A stretch of DNA of 64,000 nucleotides from Planctomycetota bacterium (GTDB lineage: Bacteria; Planctomycetota; Planctomycetia; Pirellulales; Lacipirellulaceae). A program made the translations under genes and the position numbers. The notes under the pieces are model-generated. The model searched no databases, was not told the origin of the DNA, and saw only the letters and a list, made by a program, of their open reading frames with translations. The stretch is taken from positions 186,001-250,000 of the forward strand of contig JAKOXH010000019.1 of the NCBI GenBank assembly GCA_029781135.1. The letters run 5' to 3'. Shown piece by piece: positions 1 through 8,508 of this stretch. Position 1 is the stretch's first letter. The number at the start of each line of letters is the position of its first letter.

Positions 1-1375
1 AATCGAGTGCGGGGCGTTCGCCGAGCACGCGGGGCTTGAAGGGTTGGGCTTTTTGGCGGCTGGCCAATTCGCTGAACTTGCGGGCCCAGGCTCTGGGTTG
101 GCCCTCGGCGGTGAGGAGGCCGCTGAATTGGCTGGGGTCGGTGGCCTCGGGGGCATCGAACAGGCCCCAGTTGAGCCAGCCAGCCATGAGGCCTTGGCCG
201 GTCTCCACGACGCGGCGGCAGTATTGGGCTTGTTGTTCCTCGGTGGCGGCGGGGTGGATGCCGCCGTCGAACCGGGGCTTGCCGCCGCCGTACCAGCCAA
301 ATTCGGCCAGCACCACCGGCTTGCCGCAACGGGCCACCTCGCGGATCACACCCTCGAAGTAGGCGAGGTTCTTGAGCTCATCCTCGGCGCTGCGGTAGTC
401 GTACGCCCCTTCGGCGAACGGGTAAAAATGGATTTCGAGGAAATCGAGCAGCGGTGCCTGACGCTCGGGGCGGAAAGCCGCGTAATGCCGCAGGCCGGGT
501 AGCAGCGACGGCACCGACCATTGAATGAAGCCCACGGTACAGAGTGCCGCGGGGTCGGCCGCTTTGATCGCCTTCACCTGTCGGCGTGTCCATTCGTCGG
601 CCAGGTCTTCGCGGAAGAGTTGGTAGTCGAGCAGTTCGGCATGGCTACATTTGTTTTCGTCCTCCGGCGGCGGCAGTTCGGCGGCCTGCACTTTGGCGAC
701 ATCGACACCCCACGCTTTCGCCAACGCTTCACGGGATGGATAACGCTTGAGCACCCAGTCGCTCCAGCGTTTTTGTACGGCGGGCGTTGCCTTCCAGGGC
801 ACGGCCGGCTCGTTGCGCAGGTCGTAGGCGAAGATCACGTTTCGGCCGGCATAACGTTTGGCAAATTGCGACCAGAAGGTTTCGAGCGTTTGCAGGAACT
901 TCTCGTCGGAAATTTGGTCGCCGCGGGCCCATTCGGGAACGCCTTCCCAAAGATCGAGACCGGTGGGGTGGACGTAGATGCCGGCCTCTTCGGCAATCGT
1001 AAGGAAGTCGTCAAATTTGGCGATGCCGTCGGGATTGAGTTGCCCAGGCGGGTCGCAGAACGACGTGAAGCTGAGAAATACGCGGACGCAGTTGACGCCG
1101 AGCGCCTTCATCGTGGCGAAGTCGCGGCGGGTGGCGGCGGCATCGAACTGCTTCCAAACCTGCGGCGCCCAGCCGGTGTTCGGGCGGAAGTACGTGAGGC
1201 CCACCGGGGCGTAGGGTTTGCCGCTGGCGGTGATGAACGATTTGTTGTCTGGGGCGACGTGGATTTTCTCTAAGCGAGTCGCGGGCGAAGTCGCTGCCGT
1301 ATCGGCGACGGCAAGTGTATGTGTGGCGAAGGAAAGAACGACGGCAGGGATGATTGCCAGTAATGGAAGTTTCAT
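1..1375 (-). CDS. secreted glycoside hydrolase, GH5-like (partial, 3' end outside window)
   Basis: The frame is open from an ATG at 1375 to the left edge, so the C-terminus is missing. It begins with a signal peptide (MKLPLLAIIPAVVLSFATHT) and continues as a TIM-barrel glycosidase. The segment FAYDLRNEPAVPW carries the likely acid/base Glu at about residue 189, and VVLAEFGWYGGG carries the likely nucleophile, the two strand-end glutamates of clan GH-A. Residues 45-65 (FITASGKPYAPVGLTYFRP) are the usual entry strand of GH5-type mannanase/cellulase-like proteins. Substrate cannot be told from sequence; beta-mannan or beta-glucan are guesses. It is transcribed in the same direction as the sialidase-type gene upstream, with a repeat-filled 290-base gap between. 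Confidence 0.85.
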   Translation of the reverse strand, partial: MKLPLLAIIPAVVLSFATHTLAVADTAATSPATRLEKIHVAPDNKSFITASGKPYAPVGLTYFRPNTGWAPQVWKQFDAAATRRDFATMKALGVNCVRVFLSFTSFCDPPGQLNPDGIAKFDDFLTIAEEAGIYVHPTGLDLWEGVPEWARGDQISDEKFLQTLETFWSQFAKRYAGRNVIFAYDLRNEPAVPWKATPAVQKRWSDWVLKRYPSREALAKAWGVDVAKVQAAELPPPEDENKCSHAELLDYQLFREDLADEWTRRQVKAIKAADPAALCTVGFIQWSVPSLLPGLRHYAAFRPERQAPLLDFLEIHFYPFAEGAYDYRSAEDELKNLAYFEGVIREVARCGKPVVLAEFGWYGGGKPRFDGGIHPAATEEQQAQYCRRVVETGQGLMAGWLNWGLFDAPEATDPSQFSGLLTAEGQPRAWARKFSELASRQKAQPFKPRVLGERPALD

Positions 1376-1422
1376 TGCTTTGTTATAGATGATTGATAGC
1401 TATGCGGCTAATGACCCATCGC

Positions 1423-1491
1423 TCGTTTAACACCGAGCGAGCGGCGAGGCGAACCAACGCATTCCGTCGCCGTTGGCTCCGGGTTAAACGA
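1423..1491. repeat. palindromic repeat, family C, short subtype
   Basis: An imperfect palindrome running from TCGTTTAAC to GTTAAACGA; the right arm reads CGTCGCCGTTGGCTCCGGG. It is nearly the same as the copy at 31943-32011, and the similarity extends about 15 bases to the left of both (GGCnAATGACC). Longer relatives lie at 33371-33493, 42527-42641 and 51897-52027. Confidence 0.85.
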
Positions 1492-1567
1492 CCCGAAAGG
1501 GCTCATTTTCCATCTAGTCAACGATGGGAACGGTAACAAGTACATTCCCAAGGTACCCTCACCCCGG

Positions 1568-1588
1568 CCCTCTCCCGGAGGGAGAGGG
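1568..1588. repeat. GC-rich hairpin CCCTCTCCC/GGGAGAGGG
   Basis: A 9-base stem CCCTCTCCC facing GGGAGAGGG, preceded by CTCACCCCGG. It lies 78 bases downstream of the stop of the sialidase-type gene at 1666-2835 (minus strand). Hairpins of this composition are widespread in bacterial intergenic DNA. There is no U-tract on the minus strand, so a terminator role is not supported. Confidence 0.6.
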
Positions 1589-1665
1589 AGGCGTTGGTGG
1601 GTTTGGACTAGTTGGCGGTAGATTCGGTCTGGCGACCGACGCTAAAGGGTGGATGGGTGGTGGGG

Positions 1666-2835
1666 TTACGGTCGCCAGATGGTGGCGGCGATATAGCGGT
1701 CGCTGAGAGGTTTGTCGTGATAGTAATAAATGGTCACGACTTTGCCGTCGGTGCGCTCGACGCTGCGGGGATAGCCGATGTCGCGGCCGCCGGCGTCGTC
1801 GCGGAGGATGATTTCCTTTTCCCAAGTGTGGCCGCTGTCGGAACTGAGCCGCGCACGGATACCGAACGGGGCGGCGCGGTAACCGTAGGTGAGGCAGAGC
1901 CGCCCGTCCTTGAGGCGGATGAGACTGGGCGGATTGCCTTCGCCGGTGCTGGGGACGGGCCGGCCGGCGTACTTCCACGATTTACCCAGATCGAGCGAGC
2001 GGAAAGCGTCGATCCAACTGTTGTCGCCTTCGCGATAACGGATTGTAGTGAGCAACTCCTTGTCGCCCAAGCGCACGGTCGAGGGCATGATGGCGTAGCC
2101 GGGCGGCTCGTCGGCGATCCAGGAAACGAATTGCCACGACTTGCCACTGTCGGACGTCTTCACGCAGAGTGGCCTGCCTTCGTCGCCATTGCGTTTGGCC
2201 GCAGTGAGGAATAACAGGCATTCGTCTTTGCTGAGCGCGATGTAATCAGTGCGGGCGGCGATGCCGGGCTGACCGAACAGCGGCAAGCGAAATGGCCCCT
2301 GCCAATTGTGGCCACGGTCGAGCGAGTAGGAGAAGCGCGAGGGGCCGGAGCCGACGTCGGTCATGCGCACGGTGAGGGCGAAATTGGGTTCGAGAAAATT
2401 GATGCCGCCGGGGCAGTCTTTCCAGGCGGCTTCTTTGAGGCCGTTCGGTGTGACGCCGTGCAGCGCGGCCCCCACGGGAATCAGCGCGCCCTTGGCCGCG
2501 GGGTTTTCGATGGTCCAAGTTTCGCCGCCGTCGAGGCTGCGGGCGAGCAAGTGCTCCTCGGGGCGATCGTGGTCGATGGCATGCCGGCCCGGGCCGTTGT
2601 CTTTGAAGTAGCCGGCGCCGAAGCCAACGAGGATTTCATCGCCCCACGACCAGATGCCGTGATTGGCGGGCCAGCCGCCGAAGCGGCCGGGTTCCGCGAA
2701 GACCTTCACATGCTTTGGCGAATGGGATGATGCCGCTGGTTCGGCCGTTGCGATGGTCGCCAAGCACAGCACAAGTGCGACCGGCGGGAAGGCCGCAAAT
2801 AGTTTGAGCGGGTGTTTGATATTGGAAATCGGCAT
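1666..2835 (-). CDS. secreted sialidase-type beta-propeller (BNR/Asp-box protein)
   Basis: A 389-residue exported protein. A signal peptide (hydrophobic stretch ending near ATIATAEPA) precedes a sialidase-type propeller. Asp-box motifs S-x-D-x-G-x-T/S-W are visible as SLDGGETW, SLDRGHNW, TSDSGKSW, SLDLGKSW and SSDSGHTW, one per blade. The family includes exo-alpha-sialidases, but the Asp box alone does not prove sialidase activity and I do not assign the arginine triad. The ATG at 2835 is preferred over the GTG one codon upstream; GGAG lies ten bases before it. It is divergent from the DUF1080 gene at 3150. Confidence 0.85.
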   Translation of the reverse strand: MPISNIKHPLKLFAAFPPVALVLCLATIATAEPAASSHSPKHVKVFAEPGRFGGWPANHGIWSWGDEILVGFGAGYFKDNGPGRHAIDHDRPEEHLLARSLDGGETWTIENPAAKGALIPVGAALHGVTPNGLKEAAWKDCPGGINFLEPNFALTVRMTDVGSGPSRFSYSLDRGHNWQGPFRLPLFGQPGIAARTDYIALSKDECLLFLTAAKRNGDEGRPLCVKTSDSGKSWQFVSWIADEPPGYAIMPSTVRLGDKELLTTIRYREGDNSWIDAFRSLDLGKSWKYAGRPVPSTGEGNPPSLIRLKDGRLCLTYGYRAAPFGIRARLSSDSGHTWEKEIILRDDAGGRDIGYPRSVERTDGKVVTIYYYHDKPLSDRYIAATIWRP

Positions 2836-3149
2836 CACGTGGTCACTCCAAATCGAGTGGGTTGGTGGCGGATTACTTTACGGCCAAGCGGCTGTGTACA
2901 ATAAGCAGCGGCTTGGGAAGGATGTTGTGAGGGGAAAAAACTATGAATCGATGTGCGTTGTTGATTTGCAGCGACCAGGAACGAGTAGTGCGCGCTCCGC
3001 TCCGCGTCGCGGCTAAAGTGCTGATCAATGTCGACGGAAGCATCAATAAGTGGAACTCAATGGCGAAGATCGCATGCCCACGCCGAGCCGTGGGCATGGC
3101 ACGCTTGTACTCAGGCTCATTCGCGGCGCAGTTTTCAATCGTTCAACGT
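2836..3149. other. divergent intergenic region, 314 bases
   Basis: This separates the minus-strand sialidase-type gene from the plus-strand DUF1080 gene and should hold both promoters. No convincing -35/-10 pair was found. The only clear structure is the family A palindrome at 3074-3097. An open frame continues upstream of the DUF1080 start into this region, but it runs through the palindrome and is not taken as coding. Confidence 0.5.
3074..3097. repeat. palindromic repeat, family A
   Basis: A perfect 9-base stem, ATGCCCACG facing CGTGGGCAT, with the 6-base loop CCGAGC, followed by GGCAC. Identical cores occur at 10157-10180, 11720-11743 and 14272-14295. All copies are intergenic. Confidence 0.9.
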
Positions 3150-3887
3150 ATGATAACCCAGTTACTGGTTCCGAGTGTGAACTGGAGGCTAGGTCGCCGT
3201 CAAGCTTTTCTTGGCAGCTGCTTGATCGCGGTATCAGCACTTGCGTTTGCCACGGTGAACGTCGGTCGTGCTGAAGATATTACGTCTCAGTTGTTTGATG
3301 GGCATACGCTCCAGGGGTGGACCAACCTGGATGGCGGCCCGGTGGGCGCGGGCTGGGAAGTGGTCGATGGCATGATTCACTTGAAAACGCTCCAGCAGCG
3401 TTCGGGGTCCATCGTCACCACACGTGAGTTTGGCGACATGGACCTGTCGTTCGACTGGAAGATCGCACCCGATGGCAACAGCGGGCTGAAATATCGCGTC
3501 CGCAAATATGGGGACCGCACGCTCGGCTGCGAGTACCAGATCTACGACGACAAGTCGAAGCGAGAGCAGATTTCGCCGCGGCAAAGTTCGGGCGCACTCT
3601 ATGGCCTGTTCGAGCCGAATCAGAACAAGCAACTTCATCCGGCGGGCGAATTCAACAACGCACGCATCGTGATTCATGGCGACGATGTACAGCACTGGCT
3701 CAATGGCAAGCTGATCGTGGCCGTGACGATCGGTTCGGATGAATGGAAGAAGCGCGTGGCGGACAGCAAATTCAACGAATACGAGGGGTTTGCCCGGAAT
3801 CGCCGCGGGAAGATCATGCTAACGGACCACGGTGGCGAGGTGTGGTATCGGAACTTCAAGCTGCTCGCGCCGGCTGAAAAGAAGTGA
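3150..3887 (+). CDS. secreted DUF1080 (3-keto-disaccharide hydrolase-type) protein
   Basis: A 245-residue protein from the ATG at 3150. A signal peptide (LGSCLIAVSALAFATVNVGRA) is followed by one DUF1080 beta-sandwich: the family opening LFDGHTLQGWTNLDGG, then GNSGLKYRV and the closing strand WYRNFKLLAP. DUF1080 proteins are numerous in planctomycetes and the fold is concanavalin-like; some members act on 3-keto-glycosides. The frame extends upstream to 2943, but that part crosses the family A palindrome, so the internal ATG in front of the signal peptide is used. The PEP-CTERM GH99-like gene follows 43 bases downstream on the same strand and may be co-transcribed. Confidence 0.85.
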   Translation: MITQLLVPSVNWRLGRRQAFLGSCLIAVSALAFATVNVGRAEDITSQLFDGHTLQGWTNLDGGPVGAGWEVVDGMIHLKTLQQRSGSIVTTREFGDMDLSFDWKIAPDGNSGLKYRVRKYGDRTLGCEYQIYDDKSKREQISPRQSSGALYGLFEPNQNKQLHPAGEFNNARIVIHGDDVQHWLNGKLIVAVTIGSDEWKKRVADSKFNEYEGFARNRRGKIMLTDHGGEVWYRNFKLLAPAEKK

Positions 3888-3930
3888 CAGCCCGGTAGCG
3901 AGCACATCGTGAGAAGTGAAAGGTGTTGTC

Positions 3931-5340
3931 ATGTGCAACCACCGAATTCTGGGCGTTTTGGTGCTGGCCGTCATTCTCAGCACCGGCGTTTGCGCCGAGG
4001 GTGCTAATGTCGGCGTCTATTATTACCCGTGGTATGGCGGCTTTTCGGGCGGGCACGATTTCACATCGACCTTGCGGGCGCATTTATCGCCGCCGCAGCC
4101 GCCGGCGCTGGGTTCGTATAGCAGCCGAGATAGCGCGACGATTGCGTCGCACATCGATCAGAGCCTGCAGGCGAACGTCGATTTTTGGGCCGTGAGCTGG
4201 TGGGGGCCGAATTCGGCCGAAAACCGCACATTCCGCGACTACATTCTCGCCAACCCGCGGGCGAGCGACCTCAAGTATGCCGTGCATTATGAGTCAACCG
4301 GCCGGTTGGGTTCATTCGACAGCCCGAGTTTCGGCAACTTGATCCCGGACTTTCGATATCTGGCGAACACGTATTTCCAGAATCCGAATTATCTGAAGAT
4401 CAACGGGCGCCCCGTGGTATTCATGTACGTGACGCGGGCGTATTTCAATACGGGGGAATCGCGGACGGCCGTTGCAAACTTACGGGCGGCGATGCAATCT
4501 GAATTTGGCATCAATCCCTATATCGTGGGCGACGATGTGTTCGGCAGTAATATCGATGTGCAGCGGGCCCAATTGTGGGATGCGATCACCGACTTCGATG
4601 TGTATGGCACGGTCATGCAGAGCGCCAACTCAACGGCTGCCGCTCTCAACAATTTGGCCGGCGTGTATGATAGTGCACGCAATGCGGCCAATGCGTCGAA
4701 CATTGGCTTTATTCCCACGGCATCACCCGGCTTTAATGACGCGGGCGTTCGGAGCGGGCATCCGGCGGCGCCGCGTTACATGACCGATGATCCGATTTCA
4801 ACCGAAGGGCTGCTCTTCAAACGCATGTTGAATGAAGTTGTGGTGCCGCGCGTCGATCCCAAGGCCGACGACATTCTCATGATCAACTCGTTCAATGAAT
4901 GGCATGAAGATACGCAGATCGAACGCACGATCATCGCACCGCGAACGAACAACGACGACTCGGCCAATCGCGCGTACTCGCAAGGCTATTATTACACAGG
5001 CTACGGCGATCTTTACTTGAATATCCTGCGGGGCGCGACGGCCACGCTGGGCGATTATAATTTCGACGGCAAGGTCGATGCCGCGGACTATTTGGTGTGG
5101 CGAAAGACGCGCAGGCAAGCAGGATTGGGACTGGCCGCCGATGGCAATGCCAATAATCTGATCGATGCGGGCGACTACACGGTCTGGCGAACGCAATTCG
5201 GCGCGACCTCGGCAAACGCGGCGGCAGCGGCAGCAGCGGTGCCCGAGCCCGGCACGGAACTCATGATTCTGCTATTACTAGGCGGCTGGAATCTTCGTGG
5301 GGCCATTGAACGCAGAAACCTCTTGACGCTTAGCGGGTAG
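3931..5340 (+). CDS. GH99-like secreted protein with dockerin-type repeats and PEP-CTERM tail
   Basis: A 469-residue protein. After the signal peptide comes VGVYYYPWYGG, typical of the GH99/WbsX-like barrel, and later FNEWHEDTQIE, where Glu323 and Glu326 match the catalytic pair of GH99 endo-acting mannosidases. Residues about 375-430 hold two calcium-loop repeats of dockerin type (GDYNFDGKVDAADYLVWR, DGNANNLIDAGDYTVWR). The C-terminus is a PEP-CTERM sorting signal: AVPEPGT, a hydrophobic helix, then Arg residues. It is therefore exported and probably processed at the surface. The ATG at 3931 has AAAGG upstream and is preferred to the GTG at 3916. The stop codon lies inside the MITE-like element at 5335-5515. 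Confidence 0.85.
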   Translation: MCNHRILGVLVLAVILSTGVCAEGANVGVYYYPWYGGFSGGHDFTSTLRAHLSPPQPPALGSYSSRDSATIASHIDQSLQANVDFWAVSWWGPNSAENRTFRDYILANPRASDLKYAVHYESTGRLGSFDSPSFGNLIPDFRYLANTYFQNPNYLKINGRPVVFMYVTRAYFNTGESRTAVANLRAAMQSEFGINPYIVGDDVFGSNIDVQRAQLWDAITDFDVYGTVMQSANSTAAALNNLAGVYDSARNAANASNIGFIPTASPGFNDAGVRSGHPAAPRYMTDDPISTEGLLFKRMLNEVVVPRVDPKADDILMINSFNEWHEDTQIERTIIAPRTNNDDSANRAYSQGYYYTGYGDLYLNILRGATATLGDYNFDGKVDAADYLVWRKTRRQAGLGLAADGNANNLIDAGDYTVWRTQFGATSANAAAAAAAVPEPGTELMILLLLGGWNLRGAIERRNLLTLSG

Positions 5341-5515
5341 CACCGACGTTTGGCCGGATGTGCGTTGCCATTGAGCGGATTATTGCTCGGCCAGATGTCG
5401 GTGCGCGTGCGCCGGAGGCAAAGCCGGTTCGCCTCTTGCGAGAGCGCACCGACGATCGGCCGTGGAAAGTTATGCGAGAAATCAAGGCACAATCGGCCGA
5501 CAGTCGGTGCTACCC
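5335..5515. repeat. MITE-like element with 13-base terminal inverted repeats
   Basis: GGGTAGCACCGAC at 5335-5347 is the exact reverse complement of GTCGGTGCTACCC at 5503-5515; with mismatches the arms extend to about 28 bases. Inside, TGTCGGTGCGC and GCGCACCGACGATCGGCC form a nested pair. The 181-base unit has no coding capacity. Its left end contributes the TAG stop codon (5338-5340) of the GH99-like gene. Confidence 0.8.
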
Positions 5516-5600
5516 AATCGGCATTGAACGCGACGAATGTTTGAATTTGCGGTTAGCAATGCCGAAATACTCTGACCCTAATCGTTCGCTGCTTGCTGGT

Positions 5601-7034
5601 TCATTTCTTGCCAAAGGCGTACAGGTGCCCCGCCGTACGCACATAGAGCGTGTTGTCGGCAATTGCGGGGGTGGCGCCCACACGTTCGCCGAGGGGTGGA
5701 TTCTGGGCGACGACTTCTGGCGTGTTCCCGCCGGCCTTCACAACGGTGATTTCCCCTTCGCCGAGCGAGGTGAAGTAGATCTTGCCGTCGGCCGCCACGG
5801 GTGAAGCGTAGTATTTGCCGGCCGCGGCCGCACGTTTGGAGTACAACTTGTTGCCGGTCGCCACGTCGTACGCGGTGACAATGCCGCCATCTTTCACCAT
5901 CACGAACTGGCCTTCGTACACGATTCCCGTTGGCACGTAGGGCAGGCCCTCGGAGTGTCGCCAGCGCACGTGCGATTCGGTGACGTCGCCGTCGCCGCCT
6001 GGCTTGAGGGCGAACGCGCTATTCTTGGCGGCCGCGACGAGCGCCCGGGCTTCGTCCCATTCCGCTTCGGTGATCTTGCCGTCCTTATTCAAGTCGATTG
6101 AATTGAAGAAGCCTTTGAGGATCTCGGCGCCAAGTTCGTCTTTCGCAATGGCGCCATCGCCGTTCGTATCGCCGAGTAGCAGCATTTTGAATGGTGGCGG
6201 TTGGAACGGCATTTCATCGGCCGCACCGGGCGCCCAAGCGGCGAAATACAAGTCGTCGCCCGCCACGATCGGCGAGGCGCACGAGGCGGTGGGCATGCCC
6301 TTGATGAACCACCGCTCGGCACCGTCTTTCAGGTCGTAGCCGATGAGTTTGTAGTGGCCGGCAGCGGCGACTTGTTTGCCGGTGGGCGTATTCCAGACGA
6401 CGGGCGTGCTAAACCCGCCGCGCGAGATGCGCTTCTGTTCCCACTTCACTTTGCCGGTTGCGATATCGACGGCGATGATGCGCGGGTCCGCGGCTTCATC
6501 GTGGAGCAGGATCACGACGCCATCGACGATGATGGGAGAAACGCCGGAGCCGTAACCGCCCAGCGTGAGCGCGGGGGGCATTTCGATCTTCCACAGTTCC
6601 TTGCCCTTGAGGTCGTAGCAGAACAGGCCGCAGGAGCCAAAGTAGGAGACGATGTGCGTGCCGTCGGTGGCCGATGTGGACGCGGCGGGGCTGCCTTCGG
6701 TTTCATGGATCGACTCGAGTTTGGCGGCTGGCGCTTTACTGCGCCACAGTTCCTTGCCATCGGCACGATTGTAGGCGATTGTGTAGAGCGTGCCGCCATC
6801 GAGCGCGGTGAGGACGAGTTTGTCACCGACGACGATTGGCGACGACAAACCGCCGGGCACCGTGATCTTCCACTTCACGTTCTTATCTGGTCCGACCTCC
6901 ACGGGCGGCTTTTCATCGGTCGCGATGCCAGTGCCATTGGGCCCGCGGAAGCGCGGCCAGGCGAGCGTTGGATCAGCGCAAGGGGCAGATGTATGTAGGA
7001 TTAAGAGAAGAGTCAGGGCGGAAAGCCAACGCAT
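5601..7034 (-). CDS. secreted PQQ-type beta-propeller with inserted EF-hands
   Basis: A 477-residue protein with a signal peptide (MRWLSALTLLLILHTSAPCA). WPRFRGPNGTG is the standard start of the planctomycete PQQ-binding-like propeller family. Repeated blade motifs of the type W-x-x-x-x-P-x-G-x-x-SPIVVGD are seen around residues 55-280 and again from 355 to the end. Between them lie two EF-hand loops, DTNGDGAIAKDE (289-300) and DLNKDGKITEAE (314-325), so calcium probably holds the two halves. No catalytic residues are recognised and a PQQ cofactor is not proven. GAGG sits before the ATG at 7034. Confidence 0.88.
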   Translation of the reverse strand: MRWLSALTLLLILHTSAPCADPTLAWPRFRGPNGTGIATDEKPPVEVGPDKNVKWKITVPGGLSSPIVVGDKLVLTALDGGTLYTIAYNRADGKELWRSKAPAAKLESIHETEGSPAASTSATDGTHIVSYFGSCGLFCYDLKGKELWKIEMPPALTLGGYGSGVSPIIVDGVVILLHDEAADPRIIAVDIATGKVKWEQKRISRGGFSTPVVWNTPTGKQVAAAGHYKLIGYDLKDGAERWFIKGMPTASCASPIVAGDDLYFAAWAPGAADEMPFQPPPFKMLLLGDTNGDGAIAKDELGAEILKGFFNSIDLNKDGKITEAEWDEARALVAAAKNSAFALKPGGDGDVTESHVRWRHSEGLPYVPTGIVYEGQFVMVKDGGIVTAYDVATGNKLYSKRAAAAGKYYASPVAADGKIYFTSLGEGEITVVKAGGNTPEVVAQNPPLGERVGATPAIADNTLYVRTAGHLYAFGKK

Positions 7035-7360
7035 GTCATGGTCCTCAACATTCGTGGTAATCGGTTTAGCGACTTTGCTTGGCGACTACCTCTATTAACG
7101 TATCCGCGGGGCGATGACAGGGGTAGAGGCTGCGGAGTGGGCGAGTGTCGGCCGCAACGCCATTCGCTCATTTTAGGCTGCGAGTCCCTTGCTTGCGCTG
7201 CGGGCTCCATTCAATTCTACGGAAAAATGGGACGCCGCCTGTATCTCATTCGATTGAGAACGGAGTTTACAATTTGTCGCGGGCGGGGCAGAAATTCGCT
7301 CGTGCCACTGGTACGATGGGCACTAGCACTTTGCCAGTATTTTGGAGGCAACGTTCAATC
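7035..7360. other. divergent intergenic region, 326 bases
   Basis: Lies between the PQQ-type propeller gene (minus) and the sialidase-type gene (plus). It should contain both promoters. No strong promoter pair, palindrome or small gene was recognised. The open frame that reaches upstream of 7361 to 7145 has no sensible N-terminus. Confidence 0.4.
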
Positions 7361-8449
7361 ATGCGTGATATTGCTGCTGGTGAGATCAACCGCACCTACC
7401 GATTCCTCGCGCTTGCTTTTGGGCTAAGTTTGTGGCTGGACGCCGGTCCGTCGGCGATTGCGGCCGCGGCGCCTTCGCACCTTGTTATTTCACGTGGCGA
7501 AGCGGCCGGAACGTACCAGGCCTTTCCCGATGTGTGCCGTTTGCCGAGCGGCGATTTGTTGTGCGTGTTTTACGCCGGCTATGGTCACGTGTCGTTGCCT
7601 AAAGCCGAGTGTCCGCGTGGTGGCCGGGTGTGCTGCGTGCAATCAAGCGACGAAGGACGCACTTGGAGTCCGCCGCGTGTGTTGTTCGATGGTCCCTACG
7701 ACGACCGCGACCCGCACATTGCCGCGATGCGCGACGGCACGGTGATTTGCAGTTTCTTCCAATATCGGCCGGTTGAAAATAAGAAGATCGAGATCGACGT
7801 TTGCCTGGTGGAATCGCGCGACGGGGGCAAAACGTGGTCGGCAGAGCCGCGTGTATTGGCACCGAAAGTTTGGGCCGTTTCGGCGCCGGTTCGAGAACTC
7901 GCGGGCGGCACGCGACTGCTTGGTGTCTACACGGCCGACGACAAGACTGCGTATGGCGCTGTTTTGCGGTCGACCGATGGCGGCAAGACGTGGAGTGAAC
8001 CGATTCCGATCGACCAGCACAGTGGCGTGCGGTTGGACGCTGAAACCGATGTGGTGCAGCTTGCCGATGGAACGATCTTTGCCGCCCTGCGCGGCGACGG
8101 CAAAGTCCACATGCATTTTGCGACAAGCGGCGATGGTGGTCAAACCTGGTCGAAGGTGCGAGATAGCGGCTTCCTGGGACACAGTCCGCATTTGACGCGG
8201 ATTTCGACCGGCGAGATCCTGTTGACGCACCGCGTGCCGGCGACGGCGTTGCACGTCAGTCGCGATAGCACGAAATCGTGGCAGGGGCCGTATGAAGTCG
8301 ATTCGGTGGGCGGCGCATATCCCTCGACGGTGGAATTGAAAGATCACACGGTGCTAGTTGTTTATTACGAGGAAGGCGCCGGCAGCGCGATTCGGGCGAA
8401 GCGGTTTCGACTGACGGCGGAGGGTCCGGAGTGGTTGGCGTTGAAGTGA
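7361..8449 (+). CDS. secreted sialidase-type exo-glycosidase (BNR propeller)
   Basis: A 362-residue protein. The ATG at 7361 has GGAGG 17 bases upstream and leads into a signal peptide (FLALAFGLSLWLDAGPSAIAA). The propeller carries Asp boxes SSDEGRTW, SRDGGKTW, STDGGKTW and SGDGGQTW. Early segments AFPDVCRLPSGDLLCVFYAG and DRDPHIAAMRDGTVICSFF are characteristic of GH33-type sialidase-like proteins. The substrate is unproven. The next gene starts about 60 bases downstream on the same strand, so an operon is likely. It is only distantly similar to the sialidase-type protein at 1666-2835. Confidence 0.87.
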   Translation: MRDIAAGEINRTYRFLALAFGLSLWLDAGPSAIAAAAPSHLVISRGEAAGTYQAFPDVCRLPSGDLLCVFYAGYGHVSLPKAECPRGGRVCCVQSSDEGRTWSPPRVLFDGPYDDRDPHIAAMRDGTVICSFFQYRPVENKKIEIDVCLVESRDGGKTWSAEPRVLAPKVWAVSAPVRELAGGTRLLGVYTADDKTAYGAVLRSTDGGKTWSEPIPIDQHSGVRLDAETDVVQLADGTIFAALRGDGKVHMHFATSGDGGQTWSKVRDSGFLGHSPHLTRISTGEILLTHRVPATALHVSRDSTKSWQGPYEVDSVGGAYPSTVELKDHTVLVVYYEEGAGSAIRAKRFRLTAEGPEWLALK

Positions 8450-8508
8450 GCGAGAAGCGAGTGGCGAGCAACGAGCGGCGAGAAGCAATCGGCGAGGGGC
8501 GAGTTCAA

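Noticed and set aside
2943..3149. N-terminal extension of the DUF1080 gene
   Set aside because: It would place 69 residues, including the translated family A palindrome, before the signal peptide. Unlike the beta-helix case, no good ribosome binding site supports the upstream start.
7145..7360. N-terminal extension of the sialidase-type gene
   Set aside because: It has no signal-like start, and the ATG at 7361 with upstream GGAGG leads directly into a signal peptide.
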